In this document: piece by piece, positions 1 to 10,454 of the stretch
Numbering within the stretch: the first letter of the stretch is position 1
Layout of the letters: every line of letters begins with the position of its first letter
Assembly: GCA_036365145.1 (NCBI GenBank)
Contig: JAEOAD010000005.1
Coordinates: forward strand, 3,348,001 to 3,412,000
From: Orientallactaga sibirica
Lineage: Eukaryota; Chordata; Mammalia; Rodentia; Dipodidae
DNA: 64,000 nucleotides
Reading direction: 5' to 3'
Notes under the pieces: model-generated
Database searches by the model: none
Seen by the model: only the letters and a program-made list of their open reading frames with translations
Told to the model about the DNA's origin: nothing
Made by a program: the position numbers and the translations under genes

Positions 1-430
1 ACACTAATTCAGAAATCAGAGAAAAATCATGCATGTAATCCAAGTGAGAAGTTATCCCAAACTATGAAGCAGAGACAAGCAGAAGAGTTTAGATCAAGAA
101 GCAATGTCATGTTCTCCCAGCCCTGGGTGGGGGTAGAGGCCAGACTCACCTGTCACCTGGGGTCACGCCAGAAAAGAGGGAGGGCCTGGAATGCCACAGC
201 CTTTACAGCATCAGATTCAGGAATGCAAGGAGAAGACGCCGCTGGCTAGTAGACTGGGGTGGTGGACCCTGGGGCCAGCCCACCCAGGTAATGCACTCGA
301 CTGTGGGCAGCGCGGGGTGGTATAGATCAGTCTCAAATCACACACTGAGTTCCATTTCTGACAAGAGTTCTGTTCTTGTGCCAGGGTGAGGTGGAATGTG
401 GGGTGGCATCTCCTGGTTCTCTAGGGTCCC
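1..430. other. left edge, no recognised gene
   Basis: Nothing coding is recognised. The 61-residue frame at 64-249 has no family features. The right part may be a continuation of the antisense L1 3' UTR that becomes recognisable from about 430, but I could not align it convincingly. Confidence 0.4.
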
Positions 431-1222
431 CAATGCCCAACTGAAAGTGCCTAAAAAGAAGCTAGCTTTCTCCTAACCTCCTCCTGTATAGTTACGCCTC
501 TAATGCTAGCATTAATATGTAAATAAAACCATCCCCAGTTAGAGAGCAGTTGGTTTCTCCCAGAGCAGACATGGCACTATTGCACACGTTCGGTCCTATG
601 GGTGTCTGGTCAAACTTGAGGCTTCCAGTGTCCACTGTTTCCACCTCTGAGGACTTCTGTCTCCTTTAGGGCTGCATGTAGTGCAGCTTTTTCTAGCTTT
701 CAGTTGGCTGGTCTACAGGGAGGAGGTTTTTGATCAGCACCAGCTTGATTTCTCAGTGACCTTGCTTCTCAGGCAAGAGATGTCTTCAGCAATCGGGTCT
801 TACCATCTGTTTCTCAAGGGAAACCAAGGGCTTTGGCAATAGCTTATAATGTTTTGGAGGCAACAGGGACCTCCCTGGCCAACAACTCAGTGGAAGGTAT
901 CCAATCCTTGGCACTGAAAAATTTCTAGTAACAATCTATGGCTTCTGGGTGTGCCATTATCCAAAAAAGTAGGTTTTCATATGTCTTACTCAGAATATCT
1001 TGAATTTTGATTGACCCTTCCTCCCACCCTTCTTTTACACATTCTCTTCCCCTGGCCTCACTTAGGCCTTTCCCCTCCCTGTAATCTGTTCTACTTTCAT
1101 ATATACAATACCATCTTCTTAAGTCTTTCCCTCTCCTCCCTCCCTTATAGCCTTTTTCTAGCTTACTGGCCTCTGCTACTGATTTTTGGTTCCAGCTCAC
1201 CCACAAGTCTATACATTTGTAG

Positions 1223-1579
1223 CTAGGATCCACATATGAGAGAGAACATGTGACATTTGGCTTTCTGGGCCTGGGTTACCTCACTTAGTATAATCCTTTC
1301 CAGATCTATCCATTTCCTTGCAAATTTCATAATTTCATTTTTCTTTACTGCTGAATAGAACTCCATTGTGTAAATGTGCCACATCTTTATTAACCATTTA
1401 TCTGTGGAGAGACATCTAGGCTGGTTCCATTTCCTAGCTATTGTAAATAGAACAGCCATAAACATGGTTGTGCAAGTATCTCTAAGGTAGTGAGAAGAGT
1501 CATTAGGATATATGCCTAGGAGTGCTCTAGCTGGATCATATGGTAAATCTATTTTTTGCTGTCTCAAGAACCCCCACAC
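1223..1579 (-). pseudogene. L1 ORF2 C-terminal fragment
   Basis: A 118-residue open frame matches the C-terminal end of L1 ORF2p: conserved stretches DKWLIKMWHIYTMEFYSAVK, then KWIDLERIILSEVTQ and a terminal HMFSLICGS. In intact L1 this follows the reverse transcriptase and includes the cysteine-rich tail. Here the catalytic domains upstream are deleted, so no activity is possible. Confidence 0.9.
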
Positions 1580-1659
1580 TGGCTGGACCAGATTACATTC
1601 CCATCAACAGTGGAGAAGGGTTCCTCTTTTCCGAATCCTATTACTATTTTTTGGTTTGT

Positions 1660-2310
1660 TTTGCCCTTCTTTATCCAAGGCCTTAAGGTAGAACATTAAA
1701 TTGTTTTCTTGTGAACTCTCTAATTTCGTAATATAGGCACTTAGAGCTATAAATGTCCCTTTTAGCACTGCCTTTATTATGTCCCAAAGGTTTTGGTATG
1801 TTGTATTCTCATCATCATTTGATTCTATGAATTTATTGATTTCTTTTTTATTTCTTCATTGACCCATTCATCATTCAATAGTGTACTGTTTAGTCTCCAT
1901 GAATTTCTGTATACTTTGTAGTTTTTCTTGTTGCTGATTTTCAGTTTAATCCTATTGTGGTCAGCTAGAGTACAAGGGATTATTTCAGTTTTCCTGTGTT
2001 AGTTAAGATTTGCTTTGTGTCCTAGTATATGGTCTATTTTAGAGAATGCTCCATGTGCTGCTAAGAAAAATGTATATTCTGTATATTCTGCAGCATTTGG
2101 ATGGAATGTTCTGTATATATCGGTTAGGTCCATTTGGTCCATGACATCATTTAATCCAGATGTCTCTTTGTTTATTTTTTGCTGGGATGACCTATCAGTT
2201 AATGAGAGTGGGGTATTGAAGTCACCACTACAATTGTGTTTGGTGTTGTCTCTGACATTAAGTCATGGCTGGTGTTCAGTGATCTGCTGTGACTCTGATG
2301 GGCTTTTGTA
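1660..2310 (-). pseudogene. L1 ORF2 endonuclease/linker fragment
   Basis: The nucleotide sequence is recognisably the antisense of the L1 ORF2 endonuclease-to-RT linker, including motifs such as ATGTATATTCTG and GGTCCATTTGGTCCATGACA. The frame is broken by many changes. It joins the ORF2 C-terminal region at about 1620-1680 without the reverse transcriptase. Confidence 0.75.
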
Positions 2311-2329
2311 GGTGACTTGCTTTTTTTTA

Positions 2330-3065
2330 ATCTATGTGCTTTCAATATATTTTCTTAGTTTTTGTGTTTAGTAGTTTAATTATAACATGGCAAGGAGAGG
2401 TTCCTTCCAGGTTTTGTCTGTTTGGTGTTCCAAATGCTTCTTATATCTGCATTGGCATTTCTTTCCCAATTTGGGGAAATTTTTCTTCGATGATTTTGTT
2501 GAAAACACCTACTAAGCCTCTGAATTGAAATTCTTCTCCTTCCTCTCTACCCTGAATTCTTATATTTGATCTTTTCATAATGTCCTGGATATTTTGGAAT
2601 TCCCATTCATACCTTCCTATTAGCTTGTCTTTCTCTCTGTTGGACTGTATGAGGTCTGCCACCTGGTCTTCTAGTTTAGATATTCTGTTCTCTCCTTCAT
2701 CCAGTCTACTGGTGAGTCTTTCACAGAGTTTTTTATTTGACTGATTGTGTTCTTCAGAGCTAGAATTTCAGCCTGGTTTTTCTTCAGTATTTCTATTTTC
2801 GTACTCATGTCTTGTAATGACCTCCTTATGTCATTAAGCTGGGTTCCTATGCTTTTTTCAGAAGTTTGTTTTCTTCTTTAGTTCCTTTGTTTTCTTCTTT
2901 GATTTCTTTGAGTATAGATAAAATTTTTTTAATGAAATCTTTGTCAGGCATTTCATCTAAAATAGTCTCACTGGTGATCATTTCTGATGGATTTATAATT
3001 TTTGGTGGGATTGTATTGTTTTGATTATTTGTGTTTCTTGTATTATAATATAATGACTTTTGCAT
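2330..3065 (-). pseudogene. L1 ORF1 fragment
   Basis: Two frames on the minus strand cover the N-terminal part (2847-3065, lysine/glutamate-rich, ending EIKEENKGTKEENKLLKKA) and the start of the RNA-binding domain (2441-2662, with NIQDIMKRSNIRIQGREEGE and VFNKIIEEKFPQIGKEMPMQ). These are typical of the L1 ORF1p coiled coil and RRM. The coiled-coil section is frame-shifted and the C-terminal domain is absent. Confidence 0.85.
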
Positions 3066-3315
3066 GCTGAATTGATTAGATGCTTGTGTTTTCTACTTAT
3101 CTGCAGTGTTCTTAGATGTGGCAATTGACCTTTATATACTTTCAGGATATGAGTTTAAGGTGCCAAGCGTAGCTCTTGTACCCCAATGCAACCATAGAAG
3201 TAATCCTAGGTGTGGAGTTTGCTTGCTAAGCAAGTATTCTAGTGGACTGGGAGGGACAATTTACTGGCAAATCTTGACCTGAGCAATATACATATTCAAC
3301 AAAAACCAGCACAGA

Positions 3316-3489
3316 GAGCCGGGCATGGTGGCGCACGCTTTTAATCCCAGCACTTGGGAGGCAGAGGTAGGAGGATTGCCGAGAGTTCAAGGCTACCCTG
3401 AGACTACATAGTGAATTCCAGGTCAGCCTGGACCAGATTGAGACCCTACCACGCAAAACAAAAACAAAACAAACAAACAAACAAAAAAA
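3316..3489 (+). mobile_element. B1 SINE
   Basis: 7SL-derived B1: starts GAGCCGGGCATGGTGGCG, contains TAATCCCAGCACTTGGGAGG, ends with the dipodid-like GAATTCCAGGTCAGCCTGG and a CAAA-rich tail. The flanking target-site duplication is AACCAGCACAGAG (left 3304-3316, right 3490-3502). Confidence 0.93.
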
Positions 3490-3845
3490 AACCAGCACAG
3501 AGTCTACAAGTGTGGGGATTAAAACAAACAGATAGTCTCATAATGCCAAAATCTAAGGGTGTGTGTTGCTGTACACCCTTAATCCTGTCAGTTGGAAGGT
3601 AAATAATACTGTTCTGAATTGGGTGCCAGGTCAGTCTGAATCTGAATCACACCCTGCCCCCAATAAGGACAGAAGCAAAAGACAAAGGCCCTATAAATCT
3701 GAAAGCATCAAAGGCAACAATATTCAACCCCCAAATACAGCTTATTTTAAAATGGTAAAGCCAACCAAAAATATGTAACCCATAACCTGCCCTAACATGG
3801 AAAGAGAGATTAGCACTTCCAATGCAGGCCTATGTACCTGGTATT

Positions 3846-3846
<1 letters not shown>

Positions 3847-3913
<67 letters not shown>
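3847..3913. repeat. (GT)n then (GA)n microsatellite
   Basis: A compound dinucleotide run: GT from about 3848 to 3880, passing directly into GA to 3913. Confidence 0.97.
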
Positions 3914-3914
<1 letters not shown>

Positions 3915-3915
<1 letters not shown>

Positions 3916-4560
3916 GGCCTCATTAACTTTTGGTGTGGCCTCCAATCTCACCAATGCTGAGTGCTCACCTCAATCCCTCCATGTTGTGCTGTGGAGCTGG
4001 AGCTCTGTTCAGCTGTGCTGGATGCCCTGCAGCTGGAGGCTGAATGCCAGGGCCTGAATGCTGGAGGTTCATGGTTCTGATGGTTGGGGGTTGGGAGAGT
4101 ACAGGAAGCCTGGAGTTGCTCACCCAGTCCTGCCTGTATCCCTTTCCATAGCTCCTTAGTTGATCTCAGCTGTCTTTACTTCAGATTTCTTGACTTTGCA
4201 AGGAGGCTGGTGAGGTTGGAAAATCCCTTTGTTTGGTCTCTGCTGTTGTGGTGGGTACTGGGCACATGGATGGTGCTGATCAGGGGCTGCAAGTGCCTAA
4301 GTGGGATTCTGGCCATTTTCCAACTTTCTGGTGGATCTTGGTCTCTCCTGCTTCTCTGCTGTGTCAAAGAATAACCTATACTCCTTCAGTTTTCAGAAGA
4401 AGAGTATATTTTGCTGTGGTTTTGTTTAAATCCCTCCCTAGGCTGGTTTGGCATGGCTTCTATGCTGCCACTTACCTGGAAGTCCGATATTTTGATTTTT
4501 TAAATGCACAAGCATTTTTAGAAAAATCCCTTTTTACATTTCCTCCCCCTCCCACCCAGG
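3915..4560 (-). mobile_element. possible L1 5' UTR remnant, antisense
   Basis: G/T-rich text with repeated GCTGGAG-type phrases and GGAAGTCCGATATTTTGATT resembles an antisense L1 5' UTR. The position fits the L1 ORF1 fragment ending at 3065, with the B1 and microsatellite inserted between. The 111- and 96-residue frames here are not recognisable proteins. Family assignment is tentative. Confidence 0.35.
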
Positions 4561-5180
4561 CCCATTAACTCACATATGGGCTCCTGGACCCTGTAGGTAT
4601 ACCTATTTTCCTTTCCTGTTTTCTTGAATTCTTCCTCTTTCTCATATCCTTGATTTTCCTGCATAAAAATGTAATAGTTTATACACCATCCTTCTCAGTC
4701 TTGTTTTATTCCAATTATTTGTTTAGAAAGGACACAAACTAGTTTTAAAGACTTTTCCTGAACCCCCAAACCTTGGTTACAGTATCAAAATAGTAACATT
4801 ATTTTATGCATGTTTTTGGCCCTTATAAATTTGGATAGAACCTTATGTGGGGAAAATCCGCTCTGGGGCTGGTGTTGGAGTATCTCTTTGCAAGGTGGCT
4901 ATGCAGACATGTGTCTGGCTGTTGGGGTTACTTGGCATCTGTGTTTCTCTCCTAGCTACAGGGTGTCTTCTTTCTCAGGACCAGTGGGGTTGGTGATGCC
5001 ATTGTTACTACCTGTCAGCAGGTGCTCAAGAAAAGCCTTCTCAAGGGGCTGTTTGGAAAATGCAGCCTGCCGCAGCAGGTGCAATTGACATTTCCACATA
5101 GAGAAACAGAATTTGTAAATTGCATGGAATGCAAGTTTAGGAAGCGTTGGAAATTGTGAAACCCGAGAGACTCAAAGGAA
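4561..5180. other. no recognised gene or repeat
   Basis: Unique-looking sequence. A 92-residue frame at 4810-5088 has no domain I recognise and no codon-level support. Confidence 0.4.
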
Positions 5181-5183
5181 AAA

Positions 5184-5720
5184 CAAGATTGAGGATATGG
5201 CTCAGTGGCTAAGGCTCCTGTACTGCAAAGGTAAGTACTTCAGTTCGGATCCCCAGAACCCATGTAGAAAACCAGACACTATAGCATACGCATTGTAATC
5301 CAGAGGACCAGATATTTGCTAGCCAGCCTGAGGAATGTAGCTATGAAGAACAGAAGTTCTGGAAACATCTTGCTTGTGAAACCCAACAGCAGTTCCCAGT
5401 ACCCATGCAAAGCAAGATGTGAATAATGGGGCAGCATTCATCTGCAGTTCATTTGCTGTGGTAAGGCCCTGGTGCACCAGTTCTTTCTCTCTCTCATCTC
5501 TCTCTCTCTGCTTGCAAACAAATAAACACACACACATATATAATTTTTTTAAGAAGACCAAGAGAGACGCTGTCTCAAACAGGATGAATGATGACAAGGA
5601 CCACCACCTGATGTTCTCCTCTGACCTCCATAAATGCAAGGTGACACATGTACACACACACACACAAATACACAAACACACAAACATGTGTGTGTACATG
5701 CATCTTCCCACACACAAGTA
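5184..5720 (+). mobile_element. B4-type SINE with nested B2 fragment
   Basis: 5184-5345 is ID/B1-like (GATATGGCTCAGTGGCTAAGG, then a degraded GTAATCCAGAGG). 5556-5720 is the B4 3' part (GCTGTCTCAAACAGGATG, CTCTGACCTCCATAAATGC, then a CA-rich tail). Between them, 5393-5555 carries the 3' portion of a plus-strand B2 (TTCATTTGCTGTGGTAAGGC, GCCCTGGTGCACC, CT-rich tail). This indicates a younger B2 inside an older B4. Confidence 0.7.
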
Positions 5721-6260
5721 AGGCAGGAGAGGAGCAAGGCTGCCTTATATCAAATGAAACTATCAGAAGAAATTTCCCAAAAAGGCAGTGCTCAAAGGAG
5801 AAAACTCTGGTTTTCTTAAGATGTGAAGAAAAGATTGATTCTTTAGATCAAAGGATCACTTTGAGAACTAAGCACTACTAACATCATTCAAACCTAGATA
5901 GACTGAGCTGAAGCTAGACAATACCACAGGCAAAGAAATACATACATTAATAACTTACCTGGCAAGGACGTCACATTATAAAAAGTAAATTAAAGTGTAG
6001 TACAGGACATAGTTTTCAGGGGATTTTTGACTATTAGGATATCCATAATAAGTTTCCTGAAAAATGTTGGATTAGACTAGTATGTAAAGCACTGGAGTAG
6101 AGAGTGTTATGCCATTATCACCTGTCTGAGCACACACATTCTCCATTTCTTGTTTGGACACCATAGAATACATTATCTTAATAGAAGTCATAATAATTAT
6201 AATCACGTGTTCATGGTTATAAGTGCAAGATGTTTTTAAAGGGTCATTTCAATCATGATG
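5721..6260. other. unique AT-rich DNA
   Basis: I see no gene, motif or repeat here apart from scattered A-rich words. Confidence 0.4.
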
Positions 6261-6261
6261 T

Positions 6262-6417
6262 CATCCTTAAAACAATGCTGGCAGATAGCTGTTATTTTTC
6301 TAATTTTATGGACAAAAAATGAATAAATCATTGATTAACATATGGTATGTGGAAAAATTAGCATTGAACCCAGTGTCTCTTCCTCATAGTACGAACATCT
6401 TAACAGCCACTGAGCAA
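6262..6417 (-). mobile_element. MIR SINE remnant
   Basis: The degraded antisense MIR pattern is visible: TAATTTTATGGACAAAAAATG (eroded ATTTTACAGATGAGGAAACTG), then TTGAACCCAGTGTCTCT and a terminal CTTAACAGCCACTGAGC. MIRs are ancient mammalian tRNA-derived SINEs, so this stretch is long-resident DNA. Confidence 0.6.
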
Positions 6418-7050
6418 TCCTCTAAAAGTCCTAAGAATCTGTGATTTTTAATAGTATCTAGACCATGTGTGGTCTCTCAGGGTGAGCTAGTTTTGCTACA
6501 TGTGATCGCGTGCACCGAAAATGTGATTTCCCTTGATACACAAAATTGACCCTGTGGAATAGCGAGAACTTTTACAATGGGGCTGTTGTAGAATTGTGTT
6601 TTTAGTCTGGCTTTCCTAATAATAGTGATTTTGTAAAAAGCAGTAAAATCTGAGATGGAATTTTCTTTAAAGAGCAGAAAAATACCTTTCCTTTCTCCTT
6701 TAAGGCTAATGGAAGACAGTTAATGTTTCTCTTAGATTTTATCCATTTCATGCTGTTTGAAAAATGATGGCTATCAAACACTGCCTTAACACTTCAAACG
6801 AACCCAAACTGTAGTCTGCAAAGCCAACACTAAGCCTCCTCTCTTGACCAGTTACTGGACAATGTGAAGTCATGCCATGTTTCCTTGTCATGGTTGAGTG
6901 GGAGCGGTCTCTCCTTGGTTCATGAGGTTGAATGAGGCTCCCCAGTGTGTCATGCTGTTATGAGACAAGACAGAGCCTGGCTGGTGGAGCTAGACACCGG
7001 GGGTAGATTCTTAAAGCTATAGTCCATCACTGGCTCCCACCAGCTCTCCT
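6418..7050. other. unique DNA
   Basis: No coding region or confident repeat. The right part (from about 6870) may belong to the old repeat annotated next. Confidence 0.35.
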
Positions 7051-7253
7051 TGTTTCCTACCTGCCTGTGTGGTGTGACCAGCCTCCTCATACTTCCAGCC
7101 ACTTGGGCTGGCTGCTGCCTTAGCCATAGCCATCGCCCTATCTTACCTTCAGTGGTGTGCTGAAATCTCCTGAAACCATGAGCCTAAATAAATCCTTCTC
7201 CCTTAAGTTGCTTCTGTTAGTACTGTCACAGTGAAAGAAAGGTAGCTAAAAGA
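7050..7253 (+). mobile_element. old rodent medium-reiterated repeat, 3' end
   Basis: The end reads CCATGAGCCTAAATAAATCC then TCCCTTAAGTTGCTTCTGTT and AGGTAGCTAAAAG. This 3' end is typical of a common rodent non-autonomous family (hAT/URR1-like or MaLR-like). Family name uncertain. Confidence 0.5.
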
Positions 7254-8015
7254 GTTCTCAGAAAAATGATCTATACGCACTTGTAAATGAATCCTTCTAC
7301 ACTGGAATTTCAACTCTTAGAGAAGGTAACGACATGAACCTGACTGAGAAACTGTGTCCTGTTTGTCATGAAGGGATGGAATGCATGTCTATCCCATACG
7401 TTCCAAAGAGGCTGGGCCTGTGCAAAGTTTCACTTGATGTATTTGTGGCTGGTCATAGTGGCTCTAACTATGTTTGTGATTTTGTCTCCTAACTGGCACC
7501 TAGGCCATTCAAAATCACATCAGAATGGAACTCCAAGTTCTAAATCCTTTCCCAACATCTAGGCCTGAATTTTTTCACTTTATTCTTCTGTGGGTCTTAA
7601 ATACATTTGTTCCTATGCTTCCGAGCTGATAAGGAGAGGTATCTGCTCTATGTCTGGAAGAAGTCGTGTTTCTACGCTGGAAAGGGTGCTGCAGGACCTC
7701 ATACTCCTTGGAAATGGGTATCTATAAGGACAACCATTCACTTTAGCACGGTTTTCTTTCTCTGTTACTTCATTCACTATCATTCATCCCTATTCTAGTT
7801 GGTCTGTCTGCTACCATTTGTCGTTTCTTTGTAGCATATGGATGAAAATCAATTCACAATTTAGAAGTGAATGAAAATATTGTAGTATATGATGGGCATT
7901 TTACTTTTAGATTAGACAGGGAAGAAAAGAAGAAAGATATGGTTCTAGCTCTATTCTTGACTGTGTGATGAAGTGGCAATTGGCTGCCATTTGATGTCTC
8001 ATCAATACCTCTTGT
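7254..8015. other. unique DNA
   Basis: Two frames of about 63 residues (7368-7562, 7607-7798) have no recognisable family or composition. Nothing else seen. Confidence 0.4.
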
Positions 8016-8016
8016 A

Positions 8017-8247
8017 AGGGCTGGAGAGATGGCTTAGCTGTTGCATGCCTGTGAAGCCTAAGGACCTAGGTTTGATTCCCTAGGACCTAGGTTTGATTCC
8101 CTAGGTCCCACGTAAGCCAGATGCACTAGGTGGTGCATGCATCTGGAGTTCATTTGCGTGGCTAGAGGCAATGACACACTCATTTGCTCTATCTCTCTCC
8201 CTCTCTCTGTCTCAAATATATAAAAAACAAAAACTTTAAAAAATCTT
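8017..8247 (+). mobile_element. B2-type SINE with duplicated box B
   Basis: Head AGGGCTGGAGAGATGGCTTAG; the 21-bp segment holding box B (GGACCTAGGTTTGATTCCCT) is present twice in tandem (about 8061-8081 and 8082-8102). The body continues through CATCTGGAGTTCATTTG to a CT-rich, then A-rich tail. Confidence 0.92.
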
Positions 8248-8265
8248 TTGTAAAATAGGATAGTA

Positions 8266-8502
8266 AAGTAGTATTATTGAGTACTTCCTGAGTGTGCAGT
8301 ACATTTCAGACCGTCACATGCATAAGCATAGTGTTAATTGTAAATGTCCGAGGCAGTAACTACATTGCCTGTTTGGCTTGAAAAGCCAGAGGCAGAGGGA
8401 GGTAAATAATGTTCTGAGCCCCACAGCATTTATGGAGGCATGAAGGCTAGAGGTCTAACCTGGAATCTGGATTTCCAACCTTGCCACAGCTGCTCTCCTG
8501 GA
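8266..8502 (-). mobile_element. MIR SINE, antisense
   Basis: TATTATTGAGTACTTCCTGA resembles the MIR 3' end in reverse (ATTGAGCGCTTACTATGTGC). The middle and the AACCTGGAATCTGGATTTCC segment match the degraded MIR core and 5' part. Confidence 0.65.
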
Positions 8503-8745
8503 CATAGAAGGGCTGGTGAGATAACTACCCAATCTTTCAAGTCCTTCCTCTTTCAACTGGATGTTCTTAGTTGTCTAAAGTATCACTAAGAAGAGGAATC
8601 ATATGGAACATGGGATCTGTAGAAAATCAGATGCTTAAAATAGCAGGAAGTCTTGATGGAACAAATCTAAAATAATTATCTTGTAGCACTAGTACATTCT
8701 TCAGAATGAAATTCATTTAATTAAGAAACATAGGGCCAATCCTTT

Positions 8746-8828
8746 CTTCTTGTATTTCACATATTTAAGTAATGTCCTCTCTTCTTTTTTTTTGGCCTAT
8801 ATATGTATATACTGCACATAGTATATGC
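8746..8828 (+). repeat. direct duplication, copy A
   Basis: About 83 bp beginning CTTCTTGTATTTCACATATT. It is repeated at 10279-10368 in the same orientation, with about 40 bp identical before a poly-T of different length and a slightly diverged ending (ACTGCACATAGTATA against ACTGCACGCAGTATA). Confidence 0.85.
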
Positions 8829-8989
8829 AGATATGTAAGCCCCATGCACAAGCCCATGCACAAGTCCCAGGAGAGCATGGAGTCTCTTCCTGTCACTCTG
8901 CTACATTGTTTCCTCAAGAAAGAGTCTTCCACTCAGTCCGATGCTACAATTTTTGGTCAAAATGGCTGACCAGCAAGCCTCAGCAATTC

Positions 8990-9120
8990 TCCAGTCTCTC
9001 CCCTTCTCAGCCCTGGGGCTATAGTCATATGCGGCTATATCCAGCTTTTTGCGTGGGTGCTGAGAATTAAGCTCAGGCGCATGCCTACAAACACTCCAGG
9101 CAAGCCATTTCCCCACATAC
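8990..9120 (-). mobile_element. B4/RSINE-type SINE 5' remnant
   Basis: TGCGTGGGTGCTGAGAATTA, AAGCTCAGGCGCATGC and CAGGCAAGCCATTTCCCC form the usual antisense head of a B4/RSINE element, degraded. Confidence 0.5.
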
Positions 9121-9170
9121 TCTCTTCATTTTTTTTTTTTTTTTTCCTCATTTTTTTTTTTTTTTTTTTT

Positions 9171-9305
9171 GCTATAGGGTTTTACTCTAGTCGAGGCTGG
9201 CCTGGAATTCACTCTGTAGTCCCAGGTGGCCTCCAGCTCACAGTGACCCTCCAAGTTCAGCCTCGCAAGGGCTGGGATTAAATGAATGTGCCACCAAGCC
9301 TCACT
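9171..9305 (-). mobile_element. B1 SINE, antisense
   Basis: Preceded by long T-runs (9129-9170). GAGGCTGGCCTGGAATTCAC, GGCTGGGATTAAATGAATG and CCACCAAGCC are the B1 body in reverse. Confidence 0.88.
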
Positions 9306-9318
9306 CCCCCATTCTTTT

Positions 9319-9500
9319 CTTTCTTTCTTTTTTTTTTTTTTGATTTTTAATTTTTGGTTTTTCAAGGTGAGGGTCTCACTCTAGCCCAGGCTGACCTGGA
9401 ATTCACTATGTAATCTCAGGATGGCCTTGAATTCATGGCAGGCCTCCTACCTTTGCCTCCCAAATGCTGGGATTAAAGGCATACGCCACCAAGCCAGGCT
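9319..9500 (-). mobile_element. B1 SINE, antisense, with clear TSD
   Basis: T-rich tail then GAGGGTCTCACTCTAGCCC, GACCTGGAATTCACTATG, TGCTGGGATTAAAGGCATA. The target-site duplication CCCCATTCTTTT flanks it at 9307-9318 and 9501-9512, so it inserted beside the preceding B1. Confidence 0.93.
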
Positions 9501-9561
9501 CCCCATTCTTTTAAGAATATGTAGATTATATAAATAATTAACAAATATAAATGTAAAACCC

Positions 9562-9610
9562 CAATGGAGTTTAATTAATAATTAGTCTATGGGGTTTAAT
9601 TAATTAGTCT
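9562..9610 (+). repeat. short AT-rich tandem duplication
   Basis: Two adjacent copies of a 22-25 bp unit: ATGGAGTTTAATTAATAATT... then ATGGGGTTTAATTAATT..., each ending AGTCT. Confidence 0.85.
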
Positions 9611-10278
9611 AACATTGGCTAATGTTGGTATGTCCTGAATAAGTAATAGATCTTTTCTCTTATTTTGTCATTTTTTTCAATTTCCAATGACAGTATGTGT
9701 TTCTTCAAGCAAGCATACTGAAGTCAGTCATCCAGCCTCTTTGTCTATCATTCCTCCTAAAGTATGATTGTGTAATTTCTGTGAAGTTCCACTCCATCTC
9801 CTAGTGCCAACTACCTCTAGTTCATGTGCTTGGCTAGTTTTCATAGTTTCATCAAATTCACACTTGCCCTCCCCCGGAAGTAGCCAGCGATATTTTAAAG
9901 CTTATATTGTTCACACCTTCTGCAAGGGGAAAAGAAAAATCGTGAGATGTCCCTAGACATAAAGATGTGTCATAAAGTTTCCTCAGCTGGACTGTGAATG
10001 GATGCAGAGGTAGACAAAGTGGTCTAAAGGCTAGGCCAGAAAGGCTGAAAGTGGCAGAGAAATTCAAAATGTCACAGATTTTGCCATGAGGACCAGGTAT
10101 AAGGGGACAGCCTAGCCCAAGTTGAATGCTGGGATACATGGGAAACAGTGAAATCAGATACTTTCCTTCTGTATGCAAAAATGCACTTTAAGAAATTGAA
10201 AAATGAGCATTTAAAGGCAAGGCTTATGCAATTGATGGTTGACTAATAGTGTATGACTTTATTGAATAATTCTATGAG
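9611..10278. other. unique DNA
   Basis: No gene recognised. A 106-residue minus-strand frame at 9858-10178 has no domain, initiation or splicing context that I can support. Confidence 0.4.
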
Positions 10279-10368
10279 CTTCTTGTATTTCACATATTTA
10301 AGTAATGTCCTCTCTTCTTTTTTTTTTTTTTGGCCTACGTGATATGTATATACTGCACGCAGTATACA
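10279..10368 (+). repeat. direct duplication, copy B
   Basis: Second copy of the segment at 8746-8828, with a longer poly-T and a few substitutions; offset 1,533 bp, same orientation. Confidence 0.85.
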
Positions 10369-10454
10369 TGGGCGAGAAAAATGAAAGAGCTCCGATTATT
10401 AACATTGATTTGCTCTGCCACTTTCAAATGGAAGCAAATACCCCCCCGCCTCCA

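Larger units (their letters stand above)
430..3190 (-). mobile_element. internally deleted LINE-1, antisense
   Basis: Read on the minus strand the order is: a possible short 5' UTR, ORF1 fragment (3065 down to about 2330), ORF2 endonuclease-to-RT linker region (about 2300 to 1680), ORF2 C-terminal end (about 1620 to 1223), then 3' UTR (1220 to about 430). The 3' UTR matches, in reverse complement, the L1 3' UTR at 59.95-60.5 kb in this window, for example the segment encoding MAHPEAIDCY against MAHPEGIDCY. The end of ORF1, the start of ORF2 and most of the reverse transcriptase are missing, so this is a dead, deleted copy. The junctions are near 2310-2330 and 1620-1680. Confidence 0.88.
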
